From Scatophagus argus (Eukaryota; Chordata; Actinopteri; Scatophagidae): 64,000 nucleotides of DNA. The stretch is from NCBI RefSeq assembly GCF_020382885.2, contig NC_058515.1:6369223-6433222 (forward strand). Reading direction: 5' to 3'. Each line of letters opens with the position of its first letter. The first letter of the stretch is position 1. The notes beneath the pieces were generated by a model, which saw nothing but the letters and a program-made list of their open reading frames with translations, was not told the origin of the DNA and made no database searches. Shown here piece after piece: positions 56,966 through 64,000 of this stretch. The position numbers were made by a program, and so were the translations under genes.

Positions 56966-59900
56966 CTATTTTTACAGCCGCAAAACATCAGATAAAAGCC
57001 TCCATAACAACATGAGAGGCTATTTGCTTACTCCCATCAGATGTGAAGAACTCTAATTTATGATATCCCAGTAAACCTGGAACGTAACACAGAGGATGTC
57101 ACATATATATGTAGTCTCTGGAAAAACGTAGCCATTATTTTCAAGGAAACATTCTATCTGGTAATTTTAATCTCTTTATGCTATTAATGTGAAATTTACT
57201 GACGCAAACTGCTCATCTGTGAACTGAAAAAGGCATCATGTTACAGCAGGTGGAGCAGAGATCCCCCTCAGTTCTGCAGCCCACTCTTACGTCAGGAAAT
57301 TATGTAAACACTAGAAGAAAAATGAATATAACAACAAAGCTGCCAAACTCAAAAACATTTGCTAAAATGGGAGGCAATGGCACATCAACTATGGCAGGCG
57401 GCACATGTTAGGGTTTATATTGACTGTGGTTAGAGGTCATGAAACACATCACAAAACCAGATCTGTCAAACTTGTTAGAGTGCTATTGCCACCTTCTTAC
57501 AAGCACAACTTGCACAAACTGTCTATATTTCAGTTTTCTTCATAAAGTACTTATCCAATAAGGAAAGGAATCACAAAAACTGGCTTCAGTGTGCATTTTC
57601 ACACCTTGTCTTTCCACCACATCCTCTTTCAGCCTCTTTATAACCTCGAGGTGTTTCAACTGGCTAGTAAGACTTAATTTGAACACATACAGTCTTGCCA
57701 AATACACTAAAAGTTCAAAATTCACCAGAAAGCTTTCAGTTGGATTCATTTTTAAATATGTCCTGGTAACTGTGAAAACAAATCTGGCTTGTCACAGCCG
57801 TGACAACCAGATAACTGCTAAGAACATGTGTTCACTTCGTCCTAACGGCACAGTCTGTAACTCCACTTGAATTTAGCACATTCAGCACAGTTAAATCCAC
57901 TTTATCACTTGAGTTACTCTAGTCTAGTGTCATATCAACTCTACACAGCTACTAAGAGCAGGCAGCTGTTAAACAGTGTCAGGGGAGTGTTCTGGGATGA
58001 AACCACGCACGTCAAAAATCAGGAAGTGCAAATCACTCAGCCTGGATTGGTTTCACCATCGTTCTTTTTGACCCTATACTCCATTACCCTCCGGGGAGAG
58101 GAGACGAGCAGAGGCCCCAGGAGATTTGCTGCTTAGCAGATATTGACTGACAGGGTGCCTGTGAGGTCATCTGATTTAAGAGACTTTGGTCTATTTTGTA
58201 GATACTCTAAAGGCTGATTCAATGGGACAGTTACACCTGAACTTAACTTTTGCAATTGATAATCTCATCGTTGGTTCCTGACTGATGGCTCCACCTTTGA
58301 ACCAAAAGTCCATTCTGAGATTTGTCACCATAAATAAAAATTTAATATTATCCTTCAAAGTTAACCAAAAAAATGAAATATACTATATTTGTTCCCATTT
58401 TAAATTGTATTGCATTGTATCTTCCTGCTCAGATTACTAACTGCTTTCATTTCTTTGAACAATCCTTCGCTCTCTGCCCTTGCCCAAGCATCGTGGCCCT
58501 AAGTAGCATTCCCGGATGATAAATGTGAAAGGAGTCCTGCAACCCAACACTTATCTCAAGTACACAGCCAGTATGATCAAAACAGCAATTAATATTAACA
58601 GACGTAAGGTTTTTCTACATCATTAAACAATTTTAAAAAGTCAATTTCTTGAGATGAGAGCTTACAAACACTAAGACAACACTCGGCAATATTAAATGTG
58701 ATCACTGGCAAAGAGGCAGCAATGATAAGCATGGTGTCCATGTCTGATGTCAAAGAGCTGCAATTCATCTATTCTTCAAGCAACTGGCTAATTCATTCAT
58801 TCATTCAGTCATTAACAGCAGGGTGGATAGACTGAAATCTTATTTGAAAAAGAAACAGGATTTCTTTTCATAAGGGTGTTTGTCTCTTATGAACTGTATC
58901 TAGCAGCCAGAATTACAATAAGAGACTGTGAAATAGTCTTTCAGAGAGATACCCAATTAGTGGGAGCTGGAGGACAGCATTGGAGAGCAATTATCTCAAG
59001 TTACGAGCCTCGTGAGACAACTCCGAGAATCAGCTCTCCTTGACTGTATCGTAAACCTCCGCTTTACCATTTGTCTCTTATTAAACCCACACTGTGTAAC
59101 TGTTTAAATCCACAGTGGGGACCAACATCAAAAAAAGGAGCCTTGTTATTTGTGTCTGATTTGTAAAGATGTCCTCACTCCCTTTTGCAATCAAACCAAC
59201 GCTACCACAAAGCTAGCTCTGGTTTATTTTAGATGATTGTGATGTTCCTGGGAAATTGATTTATTGAGACAAAAAATGGCTCAGACAATGCTGGAATAAA
59301 TAGAACTTAAATTGTAGCTAGGGTTTTAGTAATATTTTTTATTTACTGAAACTGGCATGAACTGGCTTTACCAGAAAAAATACTGCAAACCCTGATGTAC
59401 TGGAGATTTGCTTTCCTCCTATGTAATTCTTTGCAAAACCAAACCCAAAGAACAACAATGGGTGACAGCGAGCAGACTGTACAGATGTTTAGCTTTGTTT
59501 TAAGCGCCCATGCATACATTTAATTTATGATTCAAATACCTGGTTTACTGAGTCAATGTAAGAAAAAGACTCGTGTCACTGATTATATAAAGGTTTAACC
59601 ATGTATTTGTCTGACACATGATGAAAAAAATGAAAACCCAATCGAGCTTCGGACCCTACTGAACCGTTTAATCGCCAAAACAAAGCAAGACAAAGAAAGA
59701 AATAAAATAAAAAGGTCACTCTTTTTAAATATCTTATCTATCTAGATATCTGTAATATTCTGGGGTTTTTTTTTTGCATCCTGGTCACCATTGTGGCTTC
59801 ACATTAAGGGTTAATGTACTTCTAAATGTCAAGATGCAATAAAAATGTGACTATCTTTATATTTTTAAAAAGGGACAACACAACTAGGTAATCCAAGTGA

Positions 59901-62176
59901 TTCATCGTCCTGGTTATTGCCATGGAAACATCCCAATGGCAAAGAATCCTTTCAACAATGACAGCTTCTGTATATCACAGAGTAAAAAACAAAACAAATC
60001 TAAGCTGCTGCTGACCCGATAAAGGACGTCTCTGTGCATCACCAATGGCAACAATGCAATGTATCTGCTGTGTAGAAACAGATAGGTGCAATAAGCAACC
60101 ATCCCCTCTGCAAAGCAACATTCACATTAAACTGTGCTCTAAAGGGCAATACCATCTGAAGGGAAGACCGTCAAGAGAGCAATTATTGTGAAATTGTCAT
60201 TTTAGAGATTGCCCCTCAAAACACTACTGCGAGCCTTTTGAAAACTCAGCGTTCACAGAGTAATTATTTTATTATTTTATATTTTCGTGTTTTCAGAAGT
60301 CAGCGCGGCAGGAGGGTTTGTGACCAGGGAGTATGAGGCTGCAATTTCACCTGAAGCGCACGTCAAACACACTGTGTGGGAGGACTGCACCTCCAGCTGA
60401 CCTTTTGGAAAGCTGTCACTTGCTGGCAAAGAAAAACAGCAGGGTGACATGGCGACAGTGAGAGAGAGGGTTTAATCACCGGCCAAAAAGACCCGATGTG
60501 ATGGTCACTGCAAATTGTATTCTGTGTGAGCGCGTAGAGCACCGGCCGGTGCAGATCGAACAGAAACGCTACGACGGCTGACTCCTCCGGCTCAAGGCTC
60601 TGGCTTTATCACAGAAAACACACAATCCACCCATCGCTCTGCTTCGGTACACCTACAGACATGTTTTTCCCTCCCTCCCTCTTGTCACAGAACACACAAA
60701 AATGAGGTGAGAACCAGAGCCCACATAAGAAGAGCAGGTGGGAGTACATTATCTGGAGTGAGAAACAATTCGTTCTGGCCATCTCCTGCTTGTGCGCTAA
60801 AGTGATCTCCCTGAGTAGCAGCATATCAGCGGGCAGCAGCTATTGAGTGGGTGGCGGGCATTACACAACCTGGCTTCAGAACCTACACAGGCCACTCCAA
60901 AGGCCGGGCTCATTGAGCGAGAGAAATCCACAGTGAGGTAATCTGTGCCAGATCATGTTTTGATTGAGAATGGATGATAACAACAAGCGCTGCCACAAGC
61001 ATCCCCCCCACCACAGTTTTATGATGGAACTCTGAGAGCTTACATCCTGTGGAGCATGCATTTATGCAAAGGCGGAGGTGGAGTTTGCAATCTGTTATGA
61101 ACATCAAACTGTGTGTGATGTCTAAAAAGCAGCTATCACCAGTACTGAAGCAATGAAGAATGTCTCATTTAGAGTTGAATAGCTGAACATACTTATAAAT
61201 ACTGTGTTGGTGTAAACCAATGTTCCCCAAACCTTTACAGACTGTGACGCTTTATTGCCAACTAACCCCTATTGTCAGCCTCTTGTCGTTTTATACTGTG
61301 TGCCTCTGAGCTCTGGTTAATTCCTTTCCTTACAGCATTTCATTGCTCATCTATCATTTTGCAAACTCTCTTTAAACTTGAGTTTTTTGACAGAAATCTT
61401 ACCACCAGGTTGGGAAGCAGTGGTGCAAACCCTGGTCACAAAACATGTCTTGTGAGGCCGGCACAGATCAATATTTGAGAGTGCCAAAAATTATGCATAT
61501 CACATTCTCCATCAATAGATTTTTGCACAACTTGTTTACTGAACAAGAATTTGGCAGCTGAAAAATAAATCTGACGACCTCAAAAACATCTTTTGGCATT
61601 CTATGGTAATTTATGAGCCCACACATACACATATATATCAGCAATGAGCAAATATTTATCTGCTGAGCTCTAGTATCAATACGAGTGCACTGCTCATTGT
61701 AAGACTGTTGTGTAACAACCTATCGCTAAAGTTTAATGGCCTTGCAATGCTGCACAGAGCAAACACACTTCACACTGAACACATAAAACTGCCATCCTAA
61801 TCAAGGTCAGAGTAAGACCTTTTGAAGGTCTACACAGGAAATTCCACAACCAAGGTCTTCCTTACTAAGAACACATCATAATTTCATTACAAATAAAAAA
61901 TATCCAATATTATGCAATGAAACTGGCTAAACCTTGGAACAACGTCAACTGATTACCTCAATATCTTGTGAAAGACAAACGTATGACATGTTTTCATTGT
62001 CTTTTAGTGTGTAAGAGAGTCCAAGCAGGGTTGAGTGTGCACACTGTAAACAGGTGTATGAACAGTGTCAAAGCCGTTGCCTGGTGATGTGGGTGTAGGA
62101 GCTCTACTGATGGGCAACTTGTGCGAAGGCCACAGGAGCAGCTTGTACTCAGTGGCCTAAGCCAGCTCAGTTTGTC

Positions 62177-62200
62177 TCACACACACACACACACACACAC
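62177..62200 (+). repeat. (CA)n microsatellite
   Basis: About 12 uninterrupted CA units in ppp3ca intron 2. Confidence 0.9.
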
Positions 62201-62269
62201 CTCCCTCCATGAAAACCCCACCTGCCATCTGGCCCAACCAGGATGTGACTATATAAATGTGAAAGGCAG

Positions 62270-62279
62270 AGAGGCAGAG

Positions 62280-62315
<36 letters not shown>

Positions 62316-62329
62316 GAGAGAGAGAGAGA
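62270..62329 (+). repeat. (GA)n microsatellite, interrupted
   Basis: GA units broken by one GGAAAG interruption near 62311; first of two GA arrays only about 95 bp apart. Confidence 0.9.
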
Positions 62330-62422
62330 TGTCATGGTGCTTCACATCTACGATAAATATTTACTTACTAATTTGCTGGCCATGTGTCATGTTGGTACTG
62401 GAGGTGTTCGAACTGGAAAGGG

Positions 62423-62423
<1 letters not shown>

Positions 62424-62483
<60 letters not shown>

Positions 62484-62491
62484 AGAGAAAG
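62424..62491 (+). repeat. (GA)n microsatellite, long
   Basis: About 26 GA units followed by imperfect GAAAGA units. The array inflates open frames on both strands that consist only of Arg-Glu or Ser-Leu repeats. Confidence 0.9.
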
Positions 62492-62743
62492 AGCCCCCAG
62501 AGCATGCCACAGAAAGATAAAACAAGGCAGTTGGAGGGAGGAGGAACAGTGAAAGAAACAAAGAAATGTTTATAGAGAGCGATGTGTGAGTTTGGGAGTA
62601 TGCAAGAGAGGGAAACAGCTGGATCGCGAGCACGCGCTGCAGAGAAATGCTTGTTGAAAAGGACTACTGAGTGTGAGTGGGAGAGGGGTTGAGACAAGGG
62701 TGTTGAGTGGGAGGGAAAGATGTGCTTCACTGCCGGGCTCCTG

Positions 62744-62801
62744 TACGCACGGCACGCACGCACACACGCACGCACGCACGCACACACACACACACACACA
62801 A
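62744..62801 (+). repeat. Compound (CG/CA)(CA)n microsatellite
   Basis: Alternating CACG and GCAC tetramers grade into about ten pure CA units. The alternating purine-pyrimidine pattern is compatible with Z-DNA formation. Confidence 0.9.
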
Positions 62802-64000
62802 CTCCTCAGGATCCTCAGCTTGCACGCAGAGCAGAAGCCGTGCACTGCTTCTATGTAACACAACAAAGAAAGGAGGATTATTGGCTAATTGCATGATTTG
62901 TTCCAAAAATCCAAAATCAAGACATGTTAGGTTGTGAGCACCACAGGGTCAGCTTAGAAGCATGTTCACCCACAAGAAACCCCACCCCATGTCTGATTAC
63001 CTCCCTAGTATACATCATTTGTCAGATCTCTCCCCTGCCCACTGACATATTTTTAAACCAGTACTGGCATATTTTAAGAGTATTCAAATGAACTTCTTAC
63101 ATGATAAAGTACAGCACAGTAGCAGGGTGAGAGGAAGATCTCTGAGAAAGATTACAGCTTTTACTTATTGTGCATATGTGTTTCATTTTTACAAACAACC
63201 CACAGTCTCACTGGAGAAATGAACTTAATTAGTCGTGTTTAGTTTAAATTGCAAGATCAGTGCAAGCTGGCTGGGTTTCAGTCTGCGTTCGAACTGAATA
63301 CATTTGCAACACACTGGTGGCAGACTTCTTCCATCCCTATAAACTGCATCTGAAGTGATACTTTAAGAAAGAAACATATGTACAGCTAAATGATCAGAAA
63401 TCTAGCTCTGTTTAACAGGATTTCTCTTAATCCACTGCCTGTGAGTCTACAAATGCAAATAATAATAATAAAAAAAAAAGCAGGAAATGAGGCTTTTGGT
63501 TAAGCTTCCCTCTCTTTAACAGCCAGATAAGATACTCTCTTATCGTAATGTACTCAGTAAGCATACAAGAAGCACACTTCTGTCTGAAAAGGCCCATGCA
63601 TTCATGAATTTAACTAAGTGCGATGTCTGCCAAATATGAGCACGGGCCTCTCCGGGCTGTATTTTGAGAATGATCGAGGAAATGATGGGTTGCCATAGCT
63701 CTGAGTGGGTTGCTGCCTCTGATTACAACAACATCAAAGAAGCCTCATCAGAAAGTCTAATGGAGGAACAGAGCACTTGACCAGGAAGAAAGACAACAAT
63801 AGATGCACTGGCTCCGCACATATGCATCAGCGAGCCGACTGCTGCAGTCGGTTCTTTCACAGAGACGGGCATGAACGAGCTCGGCTTCAGCTCCAGGGCG
63901 TTTTTAAGAGATAAGTGATCAAATGTAAAAATATATGAATTCATAAATACATATAAAAAATTGCATCCACAAATACATGACAGAAAGCTTATTAGCTTTT

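Noticed and set aside
62121..62866. Several open frames of 60-143 codons on both strands
   Set aside because: They consist of Arg-Glu, Ser-Leu, Thr-His and Cys-Val repeats generated by the GA and CA microsatellites; no splice structure or homology.

Overview
The window reads as nuclear DNA of a ray-finned (teleost) fish. Split genes have canonical GT-AG introns, the proteins are vertebrate-type, and fish-style interspersed repeats (a tRNA-derived SINE, a Tc1-like deletion derivative, a palindromic MITE-like family) and long microsatellites are scattered through it. No operons, CRISPR arrays or prokaryotic signals are present. All four protein genes lie on the minus strand, so transcription runs from high to low coordinates.

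Layout from left to right. (1) 115-7755: the first 18 coding exons (about 859 codons) of spag17, a ciliary central-apparatus gene that continues past the left edge. Two tRNA genes sit in its introns, Gly-GCC (minus) and initiator Met-CAT (plus). An RFX-type X-box lies about 150 bp upstream of its ATG. (2) 7.9-14.1 kb: gene-free. (3) 14929-15965: ddit4l (REDD2), complete at 193 residues, with a non-coding first exon and a TATA/CCAAT promoter near 16.4 kb. (4) 16.5-22.8 kb: gene-free apart from a SINE. (5) 22.8-28.6 kb: a type I membrane sialomucin with many small phase-1 exons. I call it the endomucin (emcn) ortholog from its position between ddit4l and ppp3ca and from its cytoplasmic tail. It carries a tandem array of 36-nt exons inside a ~150-bp repeat unit. 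(6) 30.4-56.9 kb: exons 3-14 of ppp3ca, the calcineurin catalytic subunit, with 3' UTR and poly(A) signal. Exons 1-2 are beyond the right edge. (7) 56.9-64 kb: ppp3ca intron 2, non-coding and microsatellite-rich.

The order ddit4l-emcn-ppp3ca matches the vertebrate block known at human 4q24. spag17 is unlinked in human (chromosome 1), so its junction here is a lineage-specific rearrangement. The four genes are not a functional pathway; they are neighbours by descent. The most novel-looking structure is the emcn mini-exon array, where segmental duplication of exon plus intron has built a modular, frame-neutral extracellular stalk. Exon boundaries were read by eye from splice consensus, reading phase and remembered vertebrate homologs; no alignment or transcript data were available.
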